Notes: generated by a model from the sequence alone, not told the origin. A DNA stretch of 5,497 bases from Flammeovirgaceae bacterium UBA5867 (GCA_002432545.1 DJFR01000143.1:214-5710), one strand, 5' to 3'. Numbered from the stretch's first letter, positions 1 through 5,497 are shown. Program-made: numbers and translations.

Positions 1-2227
1 AAGCACCTAATACTTTACGGATGCTGATTTCTTTCAGGCGTGAGTTCATTTCAAAAAGTGTCATGCCTAGAATTCCCAGGCATGCAACGACAATTGCTAT
101 ACCGGCAAACAACTTGAAGATCTTCTGAAAATATACTTCGCTTCTGAATTGGCGGTCATAATATTCATCGAGAAAAAAATAGTCGAAGGGCCGATCCGGG
201 AAGAGTTCCTTCCATGTGTTCTCAATCTGCGATAACGACTCTTGCGGGCGACTGCCCTCTTTTAGTCGTATGGAAAAATATACCTGCTGAAAAGTAGCGT
301 AGTTGTGAAACAGAATCGTTGGATACACTTCTTTCTTCGTGGCTTCATGATGATAGTCTCCAATTACACCAATAATGCGACACTTCAGGGGTTCATCAAA
401 AGCCTCAAAGTATATTTCCTGATTGAGCGCGTCTGTTGCTGATTTGAACCCAAGCTGACGAACAGCACGCTCGTTCAAAATCACAGACGACCAGTTGGTG
501 GTTTCCCACGGAGCCGTGCCGTTAAAGTTTGACGGAACTTCAAACGTGTTGCCCGCGACCAAACCAATGTTATAGGTGTTAATGAAATCGGCACTTACAA
601 AGAGAGTTTTATATACTGCCGCGTCATACGGATCGCCTATATTTCGTTTGATCAGGTTGATATAGTTGAATCCAATCTCCGAACCTGGTATAGCGGATGA
701 ACTGGCCAATGATTGTACAGTTGGGTATTGTAACAATTTATTCTGAAACGTTTCGAACTCACCATACTTCGTAGTTAATTCCTGGTTCGAGTAGGCTGTG
801 GGATTTCGAATCGCTACTACGGTTTCAAGTTCAATGCCTTTGTTGATCAGCTTCATGAAATCAAGTTGCTGTTGTACGGTCATAACAAAAGCAACCAGAA
901 TAATGGAGACTGTAAATTGAAATACGACAAGTGCTTGGCGCACTTTATTACCCGACCTGTATTTGCTCACACTGCCTTTCAGGGCAGTGACCGGATCGAA
1001 TTTAAGCAGAAATATAGCCGGGTATATTCCGGCAGCGATAGATCCTACCATGAATAAAGCTATAGCGATAGTCCATAGTACAGGTTGATCAAGTGAAATG
1101 TGTTGAAGTGAAACTCCGGTGAGATCGGTGTAGTAAGGTGCAGAGACGATCATGATTGCAATGGCAAGAAACAGCGCAGCCAACGTGAGACAACAATACT
1201 CGATGAGGTATTGCACAGCCAGGTTTAACTTACCCGAGCCGATTACTCGTCTCACACCAAACTCCCGCGTACGCGACACAAACCTGGATGTCTCCAGATT
1301 GATATAGTTTATCCATGCGATTACCAGTATAATGAATCCAACGCTGCCGAGCAGATAAAGTAATTCCTTGTTGCCATTTGCTTCCAGTTCATCCTTGCAA
1401 TGTGATGATAAGTGAATATCGGTGAGTGGCTGCAGATATACCTCCGTATCTTTAACAAGCTTATTTTCCTTTTCGAGTTTGTCAAGTAATCGATTTAGTT
1501 TTTGCTCGATGACATGCGGTTGAATTTTTTCCGAGAAGGTTACGTAAGTCGTCAGCCTTCCCTCACCCCACAGATCTACTGATGCTTCGGGACGATTATC
1601 ATTAATTTGCTGAATTATAGTGGCATGAAAATGCGCGTTCTCCGGAATGTTTTTTATTACTCCTCGAATAGTAAACTGCCCTCCTTCCGAGTGATCGTCT
1701 ATCCGGTCGAGTACCTGGCCTACCGGGTCATTATCTCCGAATAACTTTTTTGCTACTGCCTCTGAGATCACAATGCTATTCGGTTCTTTCATAGCCGTTG
1801 TCGCATTGCCGTGAAGCAGCAGCGAAGGGAACACCGTGAAGAAGGCAGAATCAGAACTAAGCCAGCCACCTGTCTCATTATATATTTTACCCTGATGGCG
1901 AAAAAGAAATCCCGTATTAGCAGGAATCTTGTAGAAGCCGGTTACGCTTTGCACTTCCGGAAAATTTTGCTTTAACAGCGCACGCACTCCCGGGAAAGTT
2001 TTGGCAGAAGTCTCTACTAACTCACCATTCTCATAACGTTTTAAGCCAACACGGTATATATAGTCCTTGTTTGTATGAAATTGGTCAAAGCTCAGCTGAA
2101 AGCTTATATAGTGCGCAATAAGCAGGAAAGCTGATATACCTATAGCGAGGCCGATGACATTAATGAGCGTAAAGATTTTGCTGCGGGTAAGATGTCGGAA
2201 AGCTACTTTCAGATGGGTGGTTAACAT
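1..2227 (-). CDS. ABC transporter permease, MacB/FtsX type, 3' end cut by window
   Basis: This is an inner-membrane permease subunit of the MacB/FtsX (type VII ABC) superfamily. Such proteins work with a separately encoded ATPase as mechanotransmission machines that export or move substrates in the periplasm; the substrate cannot be told here. The frame is open without interruption for 742 codons from ATG at 2227 to the window edge. The N-terminus is typical of the Bacteroidetes family (FRHLTRSKIFTLINVIGLAIG), with a first helix at about residues 19-41. A periplasmic MacB-like domain follows (42-285), then three helices of the first FtsX domain (287-308, 341-362, 383-407). The second half has a helix at 429-451, a second periplasmic domain (452-703) and a helix at 704-726. 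It stops in the signature EISIRKVLGA. Family members are usually near 790-800 residues, so about 50-60 residues carrying the last two helices lie outside. No ATPase gene is visible. There is no clear Shine-Dalgarno. Confidence 0.93.
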   Translation of the reverse strand, partial: MLTTHLKVAFRHLTRSKIFTLINVIGLAIGISAFLLIAHYISFQLSFDQFHTNKDYIYRVGLKRYENGELVETSAKTFPGVRALLKQNFPEVQSVTGFYKIPANTGFLFRHQGKIYNETGGWLSSDSAFFTVFPSLLLHGNATTAMKEPNSIVISEAVAKKLFGDNDPVGQVLDRIDDHSEGGQFTIRGVIKNIPENAHFHATIIQQINDNRPEASVDLWGEGRLTTYVTFSEKIQPHVIEQKLNRLLDKLEKENKLVKDTEVYLQPLTDIHLSSHCKDELEANGNKELLYLLGSVGFIILVIAWINYINLETSRFVSRTREFGVRRVIGSGKLNLAVQYLIEYCCLTLAALFLAIAIMIVSAPYYTDLTGVSLQHISLDQPVLWTIAIALFMVGSIAAGIYPAIFLLKFDPVTALKGSVSKYRSGNKVRQALVVFQFTVSIILVAFVMTVQQQLDFMKLINKGIELETVVAIRNPTAYSNQELTTKYGEFETFQNKLLQYPTVQSLASSSAIPGSEIGFNYINLIKRNIGDPYDAAVYKTLFVSADFINTYNIGLVAGNTFEVPSNFNGTAPWETTNWSSVILNERAVRQLGFKSATDALNQEIYFEAFDEPLKCRIIGVIGDYHHEATKKEVYPTILFHNYATFQQVYFSIRLKEGSRPQESLSQIENTWKELFPDRPFDYFFLDEYYDRQFRSEVYFQKIFKLFAGIAIVVACLGILGMTLFEMNSRLKEISIRKVLGA

Positions 2228-2266
2228 AACGTTCGGGTTTAGGAAACTAATATACTCAGGAACATT

Positions 2267-2334
2267 GAAATTTCGTGAGCATCCTCACTTAAATTCCTGT
2301 ATCCGTAGCTGTTGGTGAAACAGCGTAACAGGAA
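2267..2334. repeat. Cluster of three inverted repeats in the gap before the permease gene
   Basis: The 140-base gap between the 2H gene and the permease gene holds three dyads. GAAATTTC (2267-2274) is a perfect palindrome. GTGAG-CATC-CTCAC (2275-2288) is a five-pair stem with a four-base loop. The largest is a compound hairpin: TTCCTGT (2294-2300) pairs with ACAGGAA (2328-2334), and inside it GCTGTT (2308-2313) pairs with AACAGC (2319-2324) around a five-base loop, leaving an internal loop of 7 and 3 bases. On the minus strand it lies downstream of the 2H stop codon and is followed by only three U residues, so it would be a weak intrinsic terminator. It could instead be a leader structure or mRNA 3' end. 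The pairing is read directly; the function is inferred. Confidence 0.45.
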
Positions 2335-2367
2335 CGATGTTTGTCGCGGTTTATTTTAAAAAAGTAA

Positions 2368-2868
2368 TTACTTGACAAACTTAAATTGATCCACAACATT
2401 CCATTTTCCGCCATTGCGTTGTTCAATCAAAGATATAGTATCAAAATATAGCCTGTCAGGCAGAGTATATGTCATCAGTTGCGTGAATATAGCATCCGTG
2501 CAAGTTGAATTTCTGGGATGCATCAGCGTGATGTGCGGATCATGGTGGCGAGGATTGTTCTGTATACCTTTTAAGACAGATCTTCTTAAAAATTGAAATT
2601 CATCATTATGCTCTGCGGGAATAAGCACACCATTGCCATTATTAAATCGCAGAATTGGATGCAAGGCAATGCACAACGGAGCATCGTAACAAATCGTATT
2701 GATGTTTTCAATAACGTGTTCAATCGGTTCGATCTCATCTTCCCTGCAAAGCGTAATATGCGCAGCAATTAAAGAATGTTGTATCGGATTGAATGTGGCG
2801 CGTATTGTTTCTATGATATCATTAACAGGACTAACAAATAATGTAAGTTGGAGTCTGGTTGATTTCAT
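2368..2868 (-). CDS. 2H phosphoesterase, 2'-5' RNA ligase-like family protein
   Basis: This is a 166-residue, probably cytoplasmic, member of the 2H phosphoesterase superfamily (2'-5' RNA ligase / cyclic phosphodiesterase fold). It carries the two defining HxTx motifs: H37-I-T-L in the context AAHITL and H112-I-T-L in the context PHITLMHP. In the family the two histidines act on 2',3'-cyclic or 2'-5' phosphodiester bonds of RNA or small nucleotides; the substrate of this copy cannot be predicted. Length fits the family (about 160-190). The ATG at 2868 is chosen because the frame upstream reaches a TAA with no other start. There is no Shine-Dalgarno. It lies 64 bases downstream of the small membrane protein gene, with two dyads in the gap, so it may be co-transcribed or separately controlled. 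Family assignment is strong; the physiological role is open. Confidence 0.9.
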   Translation of the reverse strand: MKSTRLQLTLFVSPVNDIIETIRATFNPIQHSLIAAHITLCREDEIEPIEHVIENINTICYDAPLCIALHPILRFNNGNGVLIPAEHNDEFQFLRRSVLKGIQNNPRHHDPHITLMHPRNSTCTDAIFTQLMTYTLPDRLYFDTISLIEQRNGGKWNVVDQFKFVK

Positions 2869-2879
2869 TCGCGGCTTAT

Positions 2880-2912
2880 GTGATCTATATCTATCACCCG
2901 GGGATTAATCCC
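2880..2912. promoter_or_regulatory. Two adjacent dyads upstream of the 2H gene, operator-like
   Basis: A perfect 12-base palindrome, GGGATTAATCCC, occupies 2901-2912. Next to it, 2880-2897 is an 18-base imperfect dyad, GTGATCTATATCTATCAC, with 14 of 18 positions symmetric including outer arms GTGAT/ATCAC. They fill half of the 64-base gap between the small membrane protein gene and the 2H gene and start 12 bases before the 2H ATG. The size and position suit binding of a dimeric repressor, or a weak mRNA stem (GGGA/TCCC). No convincing -7 element was found here (TAGATATA, 23 bases after a TTG, matches TAnnTTTG at only four of its six fixed positions), so regulation is inferred from the symmetry alone. 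Confidence 0.35.
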
Positions 2913-2932
2913 TGAGCAATGAAATGTTTTTA

Positions 2933-3172
2933 TTACTTCCTGCCAAGCTTCTGACTGCGGTTTTTGCGGACCAGCGCCACTACATAACCACCTATAATTG
3001 CCAGAATCAGGTATATAGGGAACGCCCACGTTAGTGTTGTGAGAAGACCATAGAGAAAATCTCCAGTACCATTGAGTGAATATTCAGAAGAACGTTGTGC
3101 AAACTTTACTGTATGAAAGATCAGGAGGATGGCCAGTATTATTGACGAGTATGTGAAGAACTGTTTTTTCAT
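2933..3172 (-). CDS. Small two-helix membrane protein, function unknown
   Basis: This 79-residue protein matches no family I recognise. It starts MKKQFFTY and has two hydrophobic stretches, about residues 6-24 and 43-67. A short polar loop (25-42, containing QRSSEYSLNGTGD) separates them, and the tail is very basic (RKNRSQKLGRK). By the positive-inside rule both ends are cytoplasmic and the loop is outside. The ATG at 3172 is supported by a good Bacteroidetes promoter ending a short distance upstream, giving a leader of only about 15 bases. It sits 68 bases after the HD hydrolase gene and 64 before the 2H gene. It may be an uncharacterised small inner-membrane protein; a membrane effector or toxin cannot be excluded, but no motif points that way. 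The gene call is fairly safe, its role unknown. Confidence 0.72.
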   Translation of the reverse strand: MKKQFFTYSSIILAILLIFHTVKFAQRSSEYSLNGTGDFLYGLLTTLTWAFPIYLILAIIGGYVVALVRKNRSQKLGRK

Positions 3173-3175
3173 TGC

Positions 3176-3189
3176 CCAATTTATATTGG
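3176..3189. promoter_or_regulatory. Dyad at the predicted transcription start of the small membrane protein gene
   Basis: CCAAT (3176-3180) and ATTGG (3185-3189) form a five-pair inverted repeat with a four-base centre. It lies four bases upstream of the ATG and overlaps the expected transcription start, a position suited to a repressor site or a small stem hiding the start region. Function is inferred from position only. Confidence 0.25.
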
Positions 3190-3191
3190 TA

Positions 3192-3223
3192 CAAAGCTAA
3201 TACGAAAGCAAGTTCTAAATCAA
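3192..3223 (-). promoter_or_regulatory. Bacteroidetes-type promoter of the small membrane protein gene
   Basis: On the minus strand a TTG (3223-3221) is followed, after a 21-base spacer, by TAGCTTTG (3199-3192). This matches the Bacteroidetes primary sigma factor consensus (TTG or TTTG at -33, TAnnTTTG at -7, spacer about 17-23). The predicted start would lie near 3185-3189, about 13-17 bases before the ATG at 3172. The promoter suggests that the small membrane gene, and perhaps the 2H gene after it, is transcribed apart from the HD hydrolase gene. Confidence 0.55.
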
Positions 3224-3240
3224 TAAAAGTGATCGTCTAT

Positions 3241-3801
3241 TTATTTTAGGAAACGATGATAGCACTCTATTTTGTTATGCAAACGTTCTGCGAGGTATTT
3301 ATTGCCTTCTTTTAGTTCTCTCAGTATAATTTCGGCCTCTTCGATATACTTTAGCTTTTTGCTGTTGTCCCAATAATAGGGTGGTTCGTATAGGTTTACA
3401 ATTCTATCGGCCAGCTTTACCGCCCAGATTTCTTTGGGTTGTTCTTTGATTCTCTTCAGGCTGTCGAGCATTTTTTCAAGACGATCTTCTATTTTATCAT
3501 TCTTGGATAAAGCGAGAACGCCATCAGCAACGTTCTGTCCAAAGAGTTCTTTTACTTTGATATAGGTGCAAGAAGTATCTTCAATTGTGTCGTGTAGAAT
3601 GGCGCATTTGATGGCGAGATCAGCATCCATGCCTTCGCTATGTTGAATAGCATTTAGTATCTCGAATGCTACACTGCCAATGTGATTTATATATTCAATT
3701 TTCTCGCCATCGTTCGAACCTCCGTATTTTTGTCCGTCATGAAGTTTGGATGCGAGTTGCCAGATGTTCTGGACTTCGTCTATTGACCAGTTTTGTTTCA
3801 T
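3241..3801 (-). CDS. HD-domain hydrolase resembling small alarmone hydrolases (MESH1/RelA-SpoT type)
   Basis: This is a single-domain HD metal-dependent phosphohydrolase of 186 residues, about the size of small alarmone hydrolases. Its active site lines up with that of RelA/SpoT hydrolase domains: H40 (in YINHIGSVA), H70-D71 and E74-D75 (in AILHDTIEDT), D132 and N136 (in LADRIVN). These equal H53, H77, D78, E81, D82, D144 and N148 of the Streptococcus Rel enzyme. FGQNVADGVLALSK after the HD box is also typical. The likely reaction is removal of the 3' pyrophosphate from (p)ppGpp with Mn2+, or cleavage of a related nucleotide. Differences: HxxQxR is HDGQKY (R replaced by K25), about six extra residues precede H40, and the usual DRLHN is DRIVN. 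No alarmone synthetase gene is nearby. The ATG at 3801 has no Shine-Dalgarno but an A-rich leader. Hydrolase assignment is strong, substrate moderate. Confidence 0.88.
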   Translation of the reverse strand: MKQNWSIDEVQNIWQLASKLHDGQKYGGSNDGEKIEYINHIGSVAFEILNAIQHSEGMDADLAIKCAILHDTIEDTSCTYIKVKELFGQNVADGVLALSKNDKIEDRLEKMLDSLKRIKEQPKEIWAVKLADRIVNLYEPPYYWDNSKKLKYIEEAEIILRELKEGNKYLAERLHNKIECYHRFLK

Positions 3802-3898
3802 GTATAAACTTTAGATGTTAATTTCTTTCTTTATGCTAAGAGGTAAATATCTTTTGCAACCACTTAACAAATCGCGATGTTGGGGCAGAACTGTTGTA

Positions 3899-4099
3899 TT
3901 AAAGAGATGAATTGTCAGATGAAAGCTCGTAGAATTTCGAATGTGAAAAATTACCTATCTGCTCCTTCGTTTTTAATTTTATGAACAGTTGTCTCAGCGT
4001 TTCACTTGTTCCTGTATATTTATTCTCATGGGTATGGCTGATGCCTATATAGATAAACGCACTCTTATAGTAAACATTCAGACTAACAACTACGTCCAT
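3899..4099 (-). CDS. Short open frame, probable 3' half of a frameshifted gene
   Basis: This frame gives 66 residues if read from the ATG at 4099, beginning MDVVVSLNVYYKSAF and containing IYIGISHTHENKYTGTSETL. No family is recognised. The ATG overlaps the stop of the preceding frame by ten bases, which could mean translational coupling. However, the same frame stays open upstream for 18 more codons, to a TGA at 4156-4154, giving a plausible peptide (AGATIFKSFLGLSDQNET) without any ATG, GTG or TTG. That suggests this is the C-terminal part of a protein of about 160 residues whose N-terminal part is encoded at 4380-4155 in another frame. The DVVVSLNVYY and AFIYIGI stretches look like beta strands, so a folded soluble domain is likely. 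A genuine separate small protein is the alternative. Confidence 0.5.
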   Translation of the reverse strand: MDVVVSLNVYYKSAFIYIGISHTHENKYTGTSETLRQLFIKLKTKEQIGNFSHSKFYELSSDNSSL

Positions 4100-4380
4100 T
4101 GTTTCATTTTGATCCGATAAACCAAGAAATGATTTGAATATAGTGGCACCTGCTCATCGCTTATAATGTCAAATATAGACCTGGTTTGTTTTACTTGCAG
4201 GTTATCATTACTTAGCATCACCCTCAAGTCTGCGCGTAAAGCTTCTTCAATTTCGGTCTGCCACATGGCGTTGATAGCAGTATTTATGTTCTCTACCTCG
4301 TCCTCTGAATTAGCTTTCGTATAGTAATCATTAGCCGCCAAGTATTCATCTAATTCACTAATGATTTTTTGAGTTTGCAT
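4090..4380 (-). CDS. Hypothetical protein, probable 5' half of a frameshifted gene
   Basis: This frame gives 96 residues, starts at ATG 4380 ten bases after the LRR gene stop (leader AAAAAATTCG), and is probably in the same operon. No family is recognised. Residues 1-60 look helical and acidic (IISELDEYLAAND, SEDEVENINTAINAMW, EIEEALRADLRVML). There is no signal peptide or membrane segment, so the product is probably cytoplasmic. After about residue 76 (IISDE) the frame becomes less convincing: over 18 codons before the shared region, first codon positions are purines in 7 of 18 here, against 11 of 18 in the neighbouring -1 frame. That pattern supports a one-base loss, or sequencing error, between 4155 and 4100, with the true continuation at 4153-3899. 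If intact, it is simply an orphan gene overlapping the next by ten bases. Confidence 0.65.
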   Translation of the reverse strand: MQTQKIISELDEYLAANDYYTKANSEDEVENINTAINAMWQTEIEEALRADLRVMLSNDNLQVKQTRSIFDIISDEQVPLYSNHFLVYRIKMKQWT

Positions 4381-4390
4381 CGAATTTTTT

Positions 4391-5065
4391 CTAGGCCGTC
4401 AAGCATGAATATTTAAATGTCGCATACTTTTCTCTATACGCATAATCCTTGAATGTTTGAGTTGATTTCTGTTGTAATTTTTCATCAACCTCAATGTCTT
4501 TAAGATTATAGTGTTTCTTATTGATAAACGCGACACTTCTTATGTTAGGATGTTGTATCAGTGGTGTTAAGTCTCCGCTCAAAACATTTGTATCTACGAA
4601 CCGGAAATCAACGAGAAACGGAAAGTGCTGGAGAAATTCTAAATTATCCAGATCACCACACGCATTTAGGCGCAGGACTTTTAGGTTGACTAACTCCAAC
4701 AGCTCATTGCTGATTTTAAGTTTCTTGGCTCGGTCGATGTGTAAAAATTCGAGCGACTCTTTCAGAGACGATATACCAGAGTAGTCTTCAAATTTAAGGC
4801 AATAATGCAGCTCAAGCCTTTTTAGTGCTTTGAGTTGTTCTATACCTTGAAAATTTTTGAAGTTAGCCCAATTTAATTCAAGATATAGGAGTCTATCAGC
4901 TTTGGTAAAACATTCGAATCCTTGCTTATCGTGTAGGTGCCAGATTATTGAATACTCAATATCAGTCAACGATGCAGGATCAAATTTATCTTTTTTAAGA
5001 TCTAAGTGAAGTTGTTTTTCTTTATCAATTTGATCAAACCAAATTGTGTTGTAGCGCCAATCCAT
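4391..5065 (-). CDS. Leucine-rich-repeat protein
   Basis: This 224-residue protein has a central run of about five or six leucine-rich repeats (residues 59-188), with units such as LLYLELNWANFKNFQGIEQL, LKRLELHYC, LEFLHIDRAKKL, LKVLRLNACGDLDNLEFL and IRSVAFINKKHYNL. Spacing between repeats is about 20-26 residues. An N-terminal cap (1-58, with WRYNTIWF and EYSIIWHLHDKQGF) and a lysine-rich C-terminal tail (189-224) flank them. There is no signal peptide or membrane segment, so it should be cytoplasmic. LRR folds bind proteins; the partner is not known. It starts at ATG 5065, 25 bases after the membrane protein stop, and ends ten bases before the next start, so these genes are probably one transcript. 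Small intracellular LRR proteins of Bacteroidetes sometimes sit near toxin or immunity genes, but no toxin is seen here; any such role is speculation. Confidence 0.88.
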   Translation of the reverse strand: MDWRYNTIWFDQIDKEKQLHLDLKKDKFDPASLTDIEYSIIWHLHDKQGFECFTKADRLLYLELNWANFKNFQGIEQLKALKRLELHYCLKFEDYSGISSLKESLEFLHIDRAKKLKISNELLELVNLKVLRLNACGDLDNLEFLQHFPFLVDFRFVDTNVLSGDLTPLIQHPNIRSVAFINKKHYNLKDIEVDEKLQQKSTQTFKDYAYREKYATFKYSCLTA

Positions 5066-5090
5066 AATGCTGTGAGTGAATGATTTTAGG

Positions 5091-5497
5091 CTACCTATAT
5101 ATGAATATATATCCGATTACAAAGATCAAACAGAACAATAATATCTGGATCATTTCTTTATTCGTCTTTGACCACCGTATTGTAATATTTGCGATCTGAC
5201 CAACAACACAGATTACCATCAGGATGATTAACGAAAAATATGAATGAATAGTCATTTGAAAATTGGTCGCTTTGTTTTCGACCGATCGAATATTTTTCAT
5301 CATGGGAGTTAATGTATATTCAATGGAATCTCCAGTTTTGAAATTGCTAACTTCAGATCTGGGTTCGATTACTGTTCGATTGTCAAAGGTGATTGTATAG
5401 TTTGAATAAGGCTGAGTGATACTTTTTGAAACGGAAAGGCCATTATCAGTTGATATACTTTCAATTGTGGCCAAGTGCTTTTCTCCTGGAATGATTA
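5091..5497 (-). CDS. Membrane protein with C-terminal helix pair, 5' end beyond window
   Basis: The frame is open from its TAG at 5091-5093 to the window edge (last full codon at 5495). The gene therefore either starts outside the window or at a TTG at 5474, which has an AGGAG eight bases upstream. Counting from that TTG (127 residues), residues 1-75 are a polar, beta-rich segment (PYSNYTITFDNRTVIEP, NFKTGDSIEYTLTP). Two membrane helices follow, about 79-99 and 108-126, with a short basic loop (RWSKTNKE) between and almost no tail. The codons upstream of the TTG (PGEKH) read like ordinary protein, so I favour an internal position and a start off the window. The beta-rich region followed by a helix loosely recalls DUF3592-type membrane proteins, but this is a weak resemblance. 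It is the first visible gene of the operon with the LRR gene. Confidence 0.72.
   Translation of the reverse strand, partial: IIPGEKHLATIESISTDNGLSVSKSITQPYSNYTITFDNRTVIEPRSEVSNFKTGDSIEYTLTPMMKNIRSVENKATNFQMTIHSYFSLIILMVICVVGQIANITIRWSKTNKEMIQILLFCLIFVIGYIFIYR

Noticed and set aside
866..1057. Open frame of 63 codons on the plus strand
   Set aside because: It lies fully opposite the conserved permease gene and its translation shows no domain or hydrophobic pattern; a shadow frame.
2247..2254. TATATTAG on the minus strand as a -7 element for the permease gene
   Set aside because: It differs from TAnnTTTG by one base, but no TTG or TTTG lies 17-23 bases upstream, so I do not call a promoter.
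2414..2908. Open frames at 2414-2596 and 2699-2908 (plus) and 2586-2768 (minus)
   Set aside because: All overlap the 2H phosphoesterase gene, whose two HxTx motifs fix the true frame.
2933..3801. Toxin-antitoxin pair with the HD hydrolase as antitoxin
   Set aside because: The neighbouring genes lack an alarmone-synthetase domain, the small membrane gene has its own promoter 20 bases or so beyond the hydrolase stop, and gene order gives no specific support.
3802..3898. Promoter or terminator in the gap upstream of the HD hydrolase gene
   Set aside because: TTTG is followed 18 bases later by TATTTACC, a poor -7 match. The palindrome ATCGCGAT at 3871-3878 is short and has no U tract after it. 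Nothing convincing was found.
4521..4784. Open frame of 87 codons on the plus strand
   Set aside because: It is antisense to the LRR gene, rich in Ser and Arg from reversed Leu codons, with no recognisable domain.
5096..5112. AT-rich inverted repeat (TATATAT on both sides of GA)
   Set aside because: It encodes the last residues of the membrane protein (Gly-Tyr-Ile-Phe-Ile-Tyr) and pairs only A with T, so it is most simply a codon effect.

Overview
The window reads as chromosomal DNA of a Bacteroidetes bacterium, probably in or near the Cytophagales. The evidence is a moderate-to-low G+C content by eye, a Bacteroidetes-type promoter (TTG, 21-base spacer, TAnnTTTG), almost no Shine-Dalgarno sequences, and an eight-helix double-FtsX ABC permease of the kind that is very abundant in that phylum. 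The genus assignment is inference. Every gene I can support is on the minus strand, so the genes are read from high to low coordinates.

Layout in reading order. (1) 5497-5091: the end of a membrane protein whose frame is open to the window edge. (2) 5065-4391: a leucine-rich-repeat protein. (3) 4380-3899: two overlapping open frames that look like one gene of about 160 codons split by a frameshift. These three are separated by 25 and 10 bases and form one probable operon whose promoter is outside the window. (4) 3801-3241: a small HD-domain hydrolase carrying all seven core residues of the (p)ppGpp hydrolase active site. (5) 3172-2933: a 79-residue protein with two membrane segments and its own recognisable promoter. 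(6) 2868-2368: a 2H phosphoesterase of the 2'-5' RNA ligase-like family with both HxTx motifs. (7) 2227-1: a MacB/FtsX-type ABC transporter permease missing only its last two membrane helices at the window edge.

The gaps are short: 140 bases before the permease, 64 before the 2H gene, 68 before the two-helix protein and 97 before the HD hydrolase. Three of the four hold inverted repeats, several placed where an operator or RNA structure could act. No RNA gene, insertion sequence, CRISPR array or integrase was seen.

The most notable points are the apparent frameshift at 4090-4156, the pairing of two nucleotide-hydrolase families (HD and 2H) around a tiny two-helix membrane protein, the LRR/membrane/orphan-gene operon, and an excess of the word TATA across the window. 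None of these proves a new system. They are ordinary-looking accessory genes of mostly unknown role next to a common transporter gene.
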